Source: an uncultured Ruegeria sp. (GTDB lineage: Bacteria > Pseudomonadota > Alphaproteobacteria > Rhodobacterales > Rhodobacteraceae). From it: a stretch of 64,000 nucleotides of DNA. The stretch is taken from NCBI RefSeq assembly GCF_947504215.1, contig NZ_CANNGO010000005.1, positions 62,001-126,000 of the forward strand, given 5' to 3'. How positions within the stretch are numbered: the stretch's first letter is position 1; each line of letters starts with the position of its first letter. The notes below the pieces were generated by a model that made no database searches, was not told where the DNA came from, and saw only the letters and a program-made list of their open reading frames with translations. The translations under genes were made by a program, and so were the position numbers. This document shows positions 16,579 to 24,849 of the stretch, one piece after another.

Positions 16579-17523
16579 ATGGCCATGAGCCCTGACCCCG
16601 CGCGCGGGAACACTGCCTTTGTGTCTGGCGGACGGAACTCCGCATTGTCTGGCAATGGCTTGGCGGTTGCTTCGATGTTGACCTGGGCGGCAGGGTTTCC
16701 AGCGGCGGAAGTCCTGTTGCAAAGCTGGCCACCCGTCGCCCTGCTGGCTGCAAGGCTGGCGCTTGCGGTTGTCTTCATGGTGCCGCTCTGGCTTCTGATT
16801 GATGGGCCGCGCCGAGTTCTTAACGCCCGTTGGGGTCATGCGATGGTCGTTGGCGGTGTCGGCATTGGGACGGGTATGTTCCTGATCATTCTGGCGCAAA
16901 AGCTGACGGATCCGGTCACAGTGGCCATCATTGCGTCCTGCGCGCCGCTGTCGGCCACGTTGCTTGAACTGGCCGCTGGTGAAAGGCGTCTGAGGTGGAA
17001 CTTTGCAGCTGGGGTCTCGTTGTCCATAATCGGGGGCCTGATTGCGACCAGCGCCGTTGCTCCGGCGCAATTGGGGTTGGGGGCTGCTTGTGCCGTCGCC
17101 TCGACTGCGTTGTTTTGCTGGGCCAGTATGGCAACGTCGCGGGATTTCCCGGATCTCAGCCAGACCGGGCGCACAACGATCACTTTTGTGGGTGGGCTGA
17201 TTACGGCGTCACTTTTGATGTTCGGATCCCACATGCTGAATCTGGACATTGTACCATCGACCCCATTTGACACTCAGCAAGCTGGTATGCTTGTCATCTA
17301 TGCGCTGATATCGATGGCCCTCAGTCAGGTTCTGTTCGTCGGGTCGATCGGAAAGCTGGGGGTCGCGCTGGCGTCGTTTCACATCAACATCGCGCCCTTC
17401 TATGTCATGGTGATCATGGTGGTCCTGGGGGATGACTGGAATTGGACGCGCGCGCTGGGCGCCGGGATCGTCGCCCTGGCCGTAGTGTTGGCCCAAGATC
17501 GCAAAACACGGCAGCCAGCTTAA
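16579..17523 (+). CDS. DMT superfamily transporter (EamA)
   Basis: A 314-aa protein with ten predicted helices in two repeated halves; the junction is near residue 150. The chosen ATG at 16579 follows AGAAGG by 12 bases; a GTG just before it and one at 16555 are alternatives. The first 25 residues are polar and lie before the first helix. The substrate is unknown. Distinct in sequence from the DMT gene at 8427. Its last 4 bp overlap the end of the convergent DUF1285 gene. Divergence from hyi hints at co-regulation, which is inference only. Confidence 0.85.
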   Translation: MAMSPDPARGNTAFVSGGRNSALSGNGLAVASMLTWAAGFPAAEVLLQSWPPVALLAARLALAVVFMVPLWLLIDGPRRVLNARWGHAMVVGGVGIGTGMFLIILAQKLTDPVTVAIIASCAPLSATLLELAAGERRLRWNFAAGVSLSIIGGLIATSAVAPAQLGLGAACAVASTALFCWASMATSRDFPDLSQTGRTTITFVGGLITASLLMFGSHMLNLDIVPSTPFDTQQAGMLVIYALISMALSQVLFVGSIGKLGVALASFHINIAPFYVMVIMVVLGDDWNWTRALGAGIVALAVVLAQDRKTRQPA

Positions 17524-18110
17524 ACATCCAATGTGTCGGATGAGACAAGAGGGAAAAACTGCCCCGCAGACCAGACGCCGAACCATCCGTCGCGATGTAC
17601 TCCGATATCGACGAGGCGATAAAAACTTTTGCGGTCGATACGTGCCTCTAAGTTCGCGCGCACCATTATGTAGGGTGACGGTTCCTGCGAATCCGGATCA
17701 ATGACGATGCGGATCGGATGATCCGGTCCTGCCTCAACAGAATCGCCGACTTTCGTAACAAATGTCAGCGTTCTTGCGTCCCCGTCATCGGATTGATCGA
17801 AATCGACAGCAATGAACGGCGCGTCCTCGACGGTGATTCCCACCTTTTCGACTGGAGTCACGAGGTAGTATTTGCCATCTTCTTTCTTAAGAATTGAGGA
17901 AAATAGCTTCACAAGCTCGAACCTGTTGATGGGCGACCCTAAGTAAGACCAAGTGCCATCTTTTGCGATCTTGATGTCCAGATCGCCGCAAAACGGAGGA
18001 TTCCACAGGTGAACGGGCGGTAAACCCCTGGTTTTTGAGGCTTTGACTGATGCAGCCAGGCCATCGGGCGAGGGTTTCACAGGTTTTTGTCCGCTCATTG
18101 CTTTTGCCAT
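17520..18110 (-). CDS. DUF1285 family protein
   Basis: A 196-aa soluble protein. The DUF1285 signature is clear: LPPVHLWNPPFCGDLDIKIA, then SPINRFELVKLFSSILKKEDGKYYLVTPVEKVGI and a C-terminal FYRLVDIGVHRDGWFGVWSAG. Function unproven; a structure of a Shewanella-type member is known but not its ligand. The start at 18110 directly follows AGGA; the ATG four codons later is a real alternative. Divergent from the MoxR operon with only 52 bp between starts, so the two probably share a control region. Confidence 0.88.
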   Translation of the reverse strand: MAKAMSGQKPVKPSPDGLAASVKASKTRGLPPVHLWNPPFCGDLDIKIAKDGTWSYLGSPINRFELVKLFSSILKKEDGKYYLVTPVEKVGITVEDAPFIAVDFDQSDDGDARTLTFVTKVGDSVEAGPDHPIRIVIDPDSQEPSPYIMVRANLEARIDRKSFYRLVDIGVHRDGWFGVWSAGQFFPLVSSDTLDV

Positions 18111-18162
18111 TTCCTATTAGCGCGATACACTTCAACCATAATAGTCCACGGAAGGGAAAGTC

Positions 18163-19170
18163 ATGACCGAACCCGCCGACCTCGTCGCCGAGATCGAAGC
18201 GCTGGAAAACAAGCTACAAGAGGCCAAGTCCTCGATCACCCGTCGCTTTATCGGACAGGAGCGGGTTGTGGATCTGACCCTGACCGCTCTTTTGTGCGGT
18301 GGTCACGCGCTGCTGATCGGGCTTCCCGGGCTGGGCAAGACGCGATTGGTTGAAACATTGTCGACCGTCATGGGGCTGCATGGCAACCGTATTCAGTTCA
18401 CTCCTGACCTGATGCCAGCCGATATTTTGGGGTCCGAGGTTCTGGATACGGCCGAGGATGGCAGCCGCCATTTCCGGTTTATTTCCGGTCCAATTTTTTG
18501 TGAGCTGCTGATGGCGGATGAGATCAACCGCGCCAGCCCCCGGACTCAATCGGCGCTGCTGCAGGCGATGCAGGAACAGACCGTGACAGTTGCAGGCGAA
18601 GATCGCGCGCTGGGTGTTCCCTTCCACGTGCTGGCAACGCAGAACCCGATCGAGCAAGAGGGCACCTATCCATTGCCCGAGGCACAGCTGGACCGATTCC
18701 TGGTGCAGATCGATGTAGATTACCCCGACCGTCAGACTGAACGGGATATCCTGCTGGCCACCACAGGTATTGAAGAGGATGAGTCGTCTCAGGTTTTCAC
18801 CAAAGAAGACTTGTTGGCGGCGCAAACCTTGCTGCGGCGAATGCCGGTCGGGGAGTCTGTGGTCGAACTGATCCTGGATCTGGTTCGTGCGTTCCGGCCC
18901 GAAGAACACGGTGTTTCAGATCGGGTCGCTGAAACCGTTGCCTGGGGCCCCGGTCCGCGGGCGGCGCAGGCGCTGATGATGACAGTTCGGGCCAATGCGA
19001 TGTTGCAGGGGCGTCTGGCGCCCAATGCCGAAGATGTTCTGGACATGGCGCGTCCTGTGCTCAGCCACCGCATGGCGCTGAACTTTGCGGCACGCGCGCG
19101 GGGCGACAGCCTTGCTGATCTGATTGACACGACCGCCGCTGGTTTGATCCGGACAGAGGCTGCGGCGTGA
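18163..19170 (+). CDS. MoxR family AAA+ ATPase
   Basis: A 335-aa ATPase with Walker A GLPGLGKT at residues 53-60, Walker B LLMADEIN (about 115) and the MoxR lid domain at the end. MoxR proteins act as chaperones or metal-insertion factors for partners encoded next to them, typically DUF58 and VWA proteins. Here it is the first of four genes joined by 4-bp overlaps (GTGA, ATGA, ATGA), so all four are probably made as one unit. The partners suggest envelope stress or aerotolerance (Bat-type), which is inference from family context. Confidence 0.92.
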   Translation: MTEPADLVAEIEALENKLQEAKSSITRRFIGQERVVDLTLTALLCGGHALLIGLPGLGKTRLVETLSTVMGLHGNRIQFTPDLMPADILGSEVLDTAEDGSRHFRFISGPIFCELLMADEINRASPRTQSALLQAMQEQTVTVAGEDRALGVPFHVLATQNPIEQEGTYPLPEAQLDRFLVQIDVDYPDRQTERDILLATTGIEEDESSQVFTKEDLLAAQTLLRRMPVGESVVELILDLVRAFRPEEHGVSDRVAETVAWGPGPRAAQALMMTVRANAMLQGRLAPNAEDVLDMARPVLSHRMALNFAARARGDSLADLIDTTAAGLIRTEAAA

Positions 19171-20042
19171 ATGCGGCGCTGACCCTTCGCGAAAGATCCG
19201 AAGCCGAGGCATCGCGGTTACCGCCCCTATTGGCGCGGGCCGAGCATTTGGCCGGAACCGTTCTGTTGGGAGATCACGGGCGACGACGCTCGGGTATGGG
19301 TGACGATTTCTGGCAATACCGCCCTGCACAGATCGGTGACAGTCGTCGGATGATCGATCACCGCCGCTCGGCCAGAGGTGATCAGCAATTCGTGCGCGAA
19401 AGGGAATGGCAAATTGCGCAATCCATCATGCTGTGGGTGGATCAGGGGTCTTCGATGCGCTTTGCATCCGAAAAGACCCTGCCTACAAAGGCCGACCGAG
19501 CTCGGTTGCTGGGCCTTGCTACAGCGATCCTGCTGGCCCGCGGCGGCGAACGGGTTGGTCTGACCGGGACCACGTTGCCGCCACGGCGAGGCAATGCTCA
19601 GATCATTCGGCTGGCGCAGGCCTGGTCCAAAGACGAACAAACCGACTATGCCCCGCCGGAACATCGCGCAATGATCCCCCATGCGCGTGCCGTGTTCATC
19701 TCGGATTTCCTTGGCCCAATGGATGAGGTCCAACTTGCCCTGACCAAAGCCGCTGATCGAGGCGTCCGGGGCGTTGTATTGCAAATCCTTGACCCCAGCG
19801 AAGAGACTTTTCCGTATCAGGGACGCACCATTTTCGAAAGCGTAGCCGGATCGGTTCGGCACGAGACGCTGAAGGCAGGGGAACTGCGCGAGCGGTATTT
19901 GGATCGTCTTGCCCGGCGAAAGGATGCGCTGACGCAGCTGTGTCGCGCGACCGGTTGGCGATTGGGCCTGCATCATACCGGTGACAGTGCTCAGGCCGCC
20001 CTGTTGTGGCTCTATCGGGCGCTGGACGGGGGAACGCGATGA
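19167..20042 (+). CDS. DUF58 domain protein
   Basis: A 291-aa protein of the DUF58 family, the usual partner of MoxR. The family core is visible at residues 35-75: GMGDDFWQYRPAQIGDSRR followed by IDHRRSARGD and FVREREW. The segment after it is a VWA-like fold (MLWVDQGSSM, DxGSS type). It has no membrane segment, unlike many relatives that start with two. It begins with GTG, overlapping the moxR stop as GTGA. Confidence 0.9.
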   Translation: MNAALTLRERSEAEASRLPPLLARAEHLAGTVLLGDHGRRRSGMGDDFWQYRPAQIGDSRRMIDHRRSARGDQQFVREREWQIAQSIMLWVDQGSSMRFASEKTLPTKADRARLLGLATAILLARGGERVGLTGTTLPPRRGNAQIIRLAQAWSKDEQTDYAPPEHRAMIPHARAVFISDFLGPMDEVQLALTKAADRGVRGVVLQILDPSEETFPYQGRTIFESVAGSVRHETLKAGELRERYLDRLARRKDALTQLCRATGWRLGLHHTGDSAQAALLWLYRALDGGTR

Positions 20043-22801
20043 CGATTCTGGCGGGCATTGGCTTCACTGCCCCTTGGATTTTGTTGGGTCTCTTGACCCT
20101 TCCAATCCTGTGGTTGATCCTGCGTGCCGTGCCACCGGCACCGATCCGCAGGCTGTTCCCGGCTGTGACACTGTTGCTGGGCCTGAGGGATGACGAAAGC
20201 GTTTCGGATCGGACGCCGTGGTGGCTGTTGTTGCTGCGCATGCTGGCTGCGGCTGCGATCATCATCGGGCTCGCCGGTCCGGTTCTGAACCCGTCGCGCG
20301 ATCAAGCGGGATCTGGGCCATTGCTGTTGGTGCTGGACGCGACCTGGGCTGGTGCGTCGCGCTGGTCGTCGACGTTAGATCAGATCGACGCACAATTGGC
20401 CGAGGCTGGGCGGGCCGGACGCCCGGTTTCCATCCTGCGTTTGTCAGAACCGGAACCCCCCGTGTTTCAGGCGGCAGAAGCGTGGCGCGGTCGCTTGCCG
20501 GGCCTGACCCCAAACCCCTGGCAGCCAACAGAGCCGCAGCTTGAACAGGTTCTGGGTGTATTGAACGAGGTTGAAGGCGGCTTTGATACCCATTGGTTCA
20601 GCGACCGGCTAGACTATGATGGCCACGACCAAATGGTATCAGCGCTGCAAGCGCGTGGTGGGGTCACTGTCTATCGCGGGCCTGCGCCAGCCAAGGCAGT
20701 TTTGCCTGCGTCTTATCAGGATGGTCTCATTCAACTGACCGTTCTGCGTGGGGAGCCGGGGCCGATGGAAACGGTGACGGTGTTGGCGCAGGGCCGGGAC
20801 CCTGCAGGCACGGCCCGGGTTCTGCACGCGGCTGAACTGACCTTTGAAAGCGGCGCCACTGAGGCGCAAATAGAATTGGCGTTGCCCTCAGAGCTGCGTG
20901 CCCGGATCACCCGGTTCGAGATTCAGGGACAGCGTTCTGCCGGTGCGGTGACCCTGACCGATGACAGCCTGCGGCGGCGCGAAGTTGCGTTGATTGCAGG
21001 AACAGTGAATCGCGAAGGGTTGGAGTTGCTTTCGCCCCTGCACTATCTGACCCAGGTTTTGATCCCGACAGCAGACTTTGTCGATGGTGGTTTGCTGGAG
21101 GTGCTGCCCGCGAACCCGGACGTCATCGTCTTGTCCGACGTTGCGCAAATGTCTGACACGGAACAAGCTGGCTTGATTGAGTGGGTCGAACAAGGTGGTC
21201 TACTGCTGCGCTTCGCTGGCCCTCGGATGGCGGCAAGTGATCTAGGGCGCGATGAAGAAGACACATTGTTACCCGCACGATTGCGCAGCGGCGGCAGGTC
21301 GGTTGGCGGCGCGATGAGTTGGGGCGAGGCCAAGACCTTAGCCCCCTTCCCGGAAAACTCGCCCTTCTTTGGATTGCAAATACCGGACGATGTCGTTGTC
21401 ACAACTCAGGTCATGGCGCAACCAGACCCTAATCTGGCGGATCGGGTGATTGCGTCGCTGTCGGATGGCACACCTTTGGTGACACGCAAGGCGCTGGGCT
21501 TGGGGCAGGTGGTCCTGTTCCATGTCACGGCGGATGCCGAATGGTCCAGCCTGCCTTTGTCGGGTCTGTTTGTTGAAATGCTGGATCGTCTTGCCGTGGC
21601 CTCGGCTGCGAAGTCTAGGCAAGTGGCACAGTTGCAAGGCACCACGTGGGAGCCGATCCAAACCCTGGATGGGTTCGGAACATTGTCGGATGCAGGTACT
21701 TTGGCCGGGGTGGACGGCGTTCAGTTGGTTTCCGGCCAGATCGGGCCTGACCTGCGCCCGGGGCTGTATGAAAGCGGCAAACAGAAACTGGCGCTGAATG
21801 TTTTGTCCGAAGATGCTGTGCTAAGCCCAGCCAAATGGCCCGCAGATGTTCCTATCAAGGGGCAAGATGTGACCGTTGAGACACCGCTTGGAGGCATCTT
21901 ATTGAGCCTGGCATTGATGTTGCTGACGGTGGACGTGATTGCCTCGCTGGCGCTTTCGGGTCGGTTGGGGCTGACTCGTGCCGCTGCAATCGGACTTGGG
22001 GCTTTGCTGATTGTGCCGGAAGCCCAGGCGCAGACTGCCGAGGAAACTGATTATGCCCTTGCAGCCACGCACGAACTGGTGCTGGCACATGTGCTGACGG
22101 GCGACAGGCAAGTGGATGATATTGCACAGGCCGGGTTGCGTGGACTTGGCCAGACGCTGTATTTTCGGACATCGGTTGAACCGGCCGACCCTATCGGCGT
22201 GGACCTGGAGCGGGATGAACTGGCGTTCTTCCCGTTGCTCTATTGGCCTATTACGCCGGACCAGTCACAACCTTCGACCGAAGCTTATGCCAAGCTCAAC
22301 GCCTATCTGCGATCGGGTGGTATGATCCTGTTCGACACGCGTGATGCGGATATAGCTGGTTTTGGCGCCTCCAGCCCCAACGGAAGAAAACTGCAGCAAC
22401 TGGCTGGTCCGCTGAACATCCCGTCGTTAGAGCCGATTCCGCGCGACCATGTTCTGACGCGGACGTTTTACCTGCTGCAGGACTTTCCCGGCCGGTATTC
22501 CGGGACCGAGGTTTGGGTCGAAGCGGCGCCCCAAGATGCCGAGCAAATTGAAGGCATGCCCTTCCGCAACCTCAACGACAACGTGACGCCGGTGGTGATC
22601 GGCGGCAATGATTGGGCCGGAGCATGGGCCGTCGACCGCAACGGACAGGCCTTGTTGCCTGTCGGGCGTGGGTATGCGGGTGAGCGGCAGCGCGAGCTTG
22701 CCAATCGGTTTGGAGTCAATCTGGTGATGCATGTGCTGACCGGCAATTACAAATCTGATCAGGTTCATGTGCCCGCCCTTCTGGACAGGTTGGGACAATG
22801 A
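20039..22801 (+). CDS. Large membrane protein with N-terminal BatA-like and C-terminal DUF4159 domains
   Basis: A 920-aa protein. Residues 1-85 carry two hydrophobic helices of the aerotolerance regulator (BatA) N-terminal type (FTAPWILLGLLTLPILWLIL). A VWA-like segment follows, with a poorly kept metal site. Near residue 625-665 there are two more hydrophobic segments, the second ending in AQAQ like a signal-peptide end. After it comes a periplasmic DUF4159 domain (DYALAATHELVL, ELAFFPLLYWPI). This looks like a fusion of a BatA-type protein with a formerly separate secreted DUF4159 protein. Start and stop overlap the neighbours as ATGA. Confidence 0.88.
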   Translation: MTILAGIGFTAPWILLGLLTLPILWLILRAVPPAPIRRLFPAVTLLLGLRDDESVSDRTPWWLLLLRMLAAAAIIIGLAGPVLNPSRDQAGSGPLLLVLDATWAGASRWSSTLDQIDAQLAEAGRAGRPVSILRLSEPEPPVFQAAEAWRGRLPGLTPNPWQPTEPQLEQVLGVLNEVEGGFDTHWFSDRLDYDGHDQMVSALQARGGVTVYRGPAPAKAVLPASYQDGLIQLTVLRGEPGPMETVTVLAQGRDPAGTARVLHAAELTFESGATEAQIELALPSELRARITRFEIQGQRSAGAVTLTDDSLRRREVALIAGTVNREGLELLSPLHYLTQVLIPTADFVDGGLLEVLPANPDVIVLSDVAQMSDTEQAGLIEWVEQGGLLLRFAGPRMAASDLGRDEEDTLLPARLRSGGRSVGGAMSWGEAKTLAPFPENSPFFGLQIPDDVVVTTQVMAQPDPNLADRVIASLSDGTPLVTRKALGLGQVVLFHVTADAEWSSLPLSGLFVEMLDRLAVASAAKSRQVAQLQGTTWEPIQTLDGFGTLSDAGTLAGVDGVQLVSGQIGPDLRPGLYESGKQKLALNVLSEDAVLSPAKWPADVPIKGQDVTVETPLGGILLSLALMLLTVDVIASLALSGRLGLTRAAAIGLGALLIVPEAQAQTAEETDYALAATHELVLAHVLTGDRQVDDIAQAGLRGLGQTLYFRTSVEPADPIGVDLERDELAFFPLLYWPITPDQSQPSTEAYAKLNAYLRSGGMILFDTRDADIAGFGASSPNGRKLQQLAGPLNIPSLEPIPRDHVLTRTFYLLQDFPGRYSGTEVWVEAAPQDAEQIEGMPFRNLNDNVTPVVIGGNDWAGAWAVDRNGQALLPVGRGYAGERQRELANRFGVNLVMHVLTGNYKSDQVHVPALLDRLGQ

Positions 22802-24840
22802 CCGGAACCGTCATATTCGACCCGCTGATTCCGTGGCCCATTCTGGCGGCTGTTGCCGCGATTGCCGTTGCGGGGATCGTGCTGGCCGTATGGCGCGGCC
22901 TATCGGGTTGGGCCCTGCGCGGATTGGCGGCTTTGGTGGTGATCGCAGCCCTGTCCGGCCCGGTCTATCAGGCTGAAGATCGTGCGCCGCTGACGGATAT
23001 TGTGCTGATGATCGAGGATGAGAGCGCCAGTCAAACGCTATCAGACCGAGCAGAGCAGACAGCACAGGCAGCCGAGGATCTTGCCGCAGAAATTGAATCG
23101 CGTGACAACACCGAACTGCGCCGCATTCGAATTGGCGATAGTGACGGAGACGAAGGCACGCAGGTGATGGCGGCGCTGAACGCGGCGCTGGCAGAAGAAC
23201 CCCGGGCGCGCATTGCAGGGATTCTTGTTGTCTCAGATGGTATCGTTCACGACGTCGATCAGGCGCCTGACCTGCCTGCGCCCATGCATTTGCTGCAAAC
23301 CGGCCGCGAAGGCGATTGGGATCGTCGGTTGATCGTCCGCAATGCCCCTGCCTTTGCTATTATCGGTGAGCCGGTGACTCTGACATTGCGCGTAGAAGAC
23401 AGTGGCGCGTACCCCGCCGGTGCAACCACGGCACCGCTGGAGATTTCAGTGGATGGAGGGGAACCCGAGGAGTTCAGTATTCCTATCGGACTGGATGTTG
23501 AGCTGCCGGTGACACTTCCACATGGTGGGCGCAACGTCATTCAATTCTCGGTTCCGCAGGCCGAGGGCGAGCTGACCGACCGCAACAACACTGCGCTGAT
23601 CCAGATGAACGGCGTTCGTGACCGTCTGCGTGTGCTGCTGGTTTCAGGCGAGCCGCATCCCGGCGGGCGCACCTGGCGCAACTTGTTGAAATCGGACAGT
23701 TCTGTTGATCTGGTGCATTTCACAATCCTGCGCCCACCAGAAAAGCAGGACGGCGTACCTGTGGACGAGCTTTCGCTGATCGCTTTTCCGACACGCGAGC
23801 TGTTTCTGGAAAAGATCAACGATTTTGATCTGATCATTTTTGATCGCTACAAGCGACGCGGTATCCTTCCGGCAATTTATCTGGATAACGTCACCAATTA
23901 TATCAACGATGGTGGTGCCGTCCTGATTGCCGCCGGTCCCGATTTTGCTACTGCTGACAGTATCTTCCGGTCTCCTCTTGCTCCGATCCTGCCTGCGCAG
24001 CCGACGGCACGGGTAATCGAAGAACGCTTTGTTCCGATGGTCAGCGATTTGGGCCACCGTCACCCGGTGACCACCAATCTGGGTGATTCCGAAGACTGGG
24101 GTGCATGGTTGCGTCAGATCGATGTGAACCAACGCCGGGGTGAGGTTTTGATGACCGGCGTCGATGAACGCCCGCTTCTGGTGCTGGACCGCGTGGGCGA
24201 AGGCCGCGTCGCCATGCTTGCGTCAGACCATGCCTGGCTGTGGAGCCGGGGATTCGAGGGTGGTGGGCCGCAGCTGGAGATGCTGCGGCGGTTGGCGCAT
24301 TGGATGATGAAGGAACCCGAGCTTGAGGAAGAGGCCCTGTGGGCTGAGGCCAATGGGCAGTCTATGCGGATCATTCGGCAGACCCTTGAAGATGAAGTCG
24401 GGTCAGTGACCGTTACTCGTCCAAACGGGGAAACGCTCGAGATCACTTTGGACGAGGTCTCTCCGGGTCGTTTTGAGGCGCAGTATTTTGGCCCTGAGAT
24501 TGGCCTCTATCGCCTTGAAGAAGGTGACCATATGGCGGTGATCGGCCTCGGCCCTGCGGCGCCGCGTGAATTTGAACGTACGATTGCCACAGGCGAAATC
24601 CTGGACCCGGTTCTAAGCAGCTTGCGTGGCGGCGTGGTGCGGTTGGAAGATGGTCTGCCGTCGATCCGCAATGTGCGCGCGGGCCGACCTGCGGCAGGGC
24701 GTGGTTGGATTGGGCTGACCCCGCGTGAGGCGTATGAAACCCGTGATGTCACGCAAGCCGGATTGCTGCCGCCTTGGCTGGTCCTGCTTTTGGCTGGTGG
24801 GTTTTTGCTGGGTGGCTGGCTGCGCGAAGGGCGGCGCTGA
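22798..24840 (+). CDS. Membrane protein with VWA-like and glutamine-amidotransferase-like domains
   Basis: A 680-aa protein. Two N-terminal helices (10-30, 36-56) are followed by a VWA-like domain with a DESAS metal-site motif at residue 75, then an Ig-like segment. From about 275 to 510 there is a class I glutamine-amidotransferase-like fold (RLRVLLVSGEPHPGGRTW, DLIIFDRYKRRG, GGAVLIAAGP) lacking an evident catalytic Cys. A single helix lies at the C-terminus (LLPPWLVLLLAGGFLLGG). It is the last gene of the MoxR operon and ends 9 bp from the convergent pbpC. Probably a structural or regulatory partner of MoxR; no enzyme activity is claimed. Confidence 0.85.
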   Translation: MTGTVIFDPLIPWPILAAVAAIAVAGIVLAVWRGLSGWALRGLAALVVIAALSGPVYQAEDRAPLTDIVLMIEDESASQTLSDRAEQTAQAAEDLAAEIESRDNTELRRIRIGDSDGDEGTQVMAALNAALAEEPRARIAGILVVSDGIVHDVDQAPDLPAPMHLLQTGREGDWDRRLIVRNAPAFAIIGEPVTLTLRVEDSGAYPAGATTAPLEISVDGGEPEEFSIPIGLDVELPVTLPHGGRNVIQFSVPQAEGELTDRNNTALIQMNGVRDRLRVLLVSGEPHPGGRTWRNLLKSDSSVDLVHFTILRPPEKQDGVPVDELSLIAFPTRELFLEKINDFDLIIFDRYKRRGILPAIYLDNVTNYINDGGAVLIAAGPDFATADSIFRSPLAPILPAQPTARVIEERFVPMVSDLGHRHPVTTNLGDSEDWGAWLRQIDVNQRRGEVLMTGVDERPLLVLDRVGEGRVAMLASDHAWLWSRGFEGGGPQLEMLRRLAHWMMKEPELEEEALWAEANGQSMRIIRQTLEDEVGSVTVTRPNGETLEITLDEVSPGRFEAQYFGPEIGLYRLEEGDHMAVIGLGPAAPREFERTIATGEILDPVLSSLRGGVVRLEDGLPSIRNVRAGRPAAGRGWIGLTPREAYETRDVTQAGLLPPWLVLLLAGGFLLGGWLREGRR

Positions 24841-24849
24841 CGCCTTAGA

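Noticed and set aside
15649..17070. A hydroxypyruvate isomerase frame extended upstream to 473 codons
   Set aside because: The extension runs antisense into the DMT transporter gene and is unlike the family. The standard 251-aa start at 16404 is adequate.
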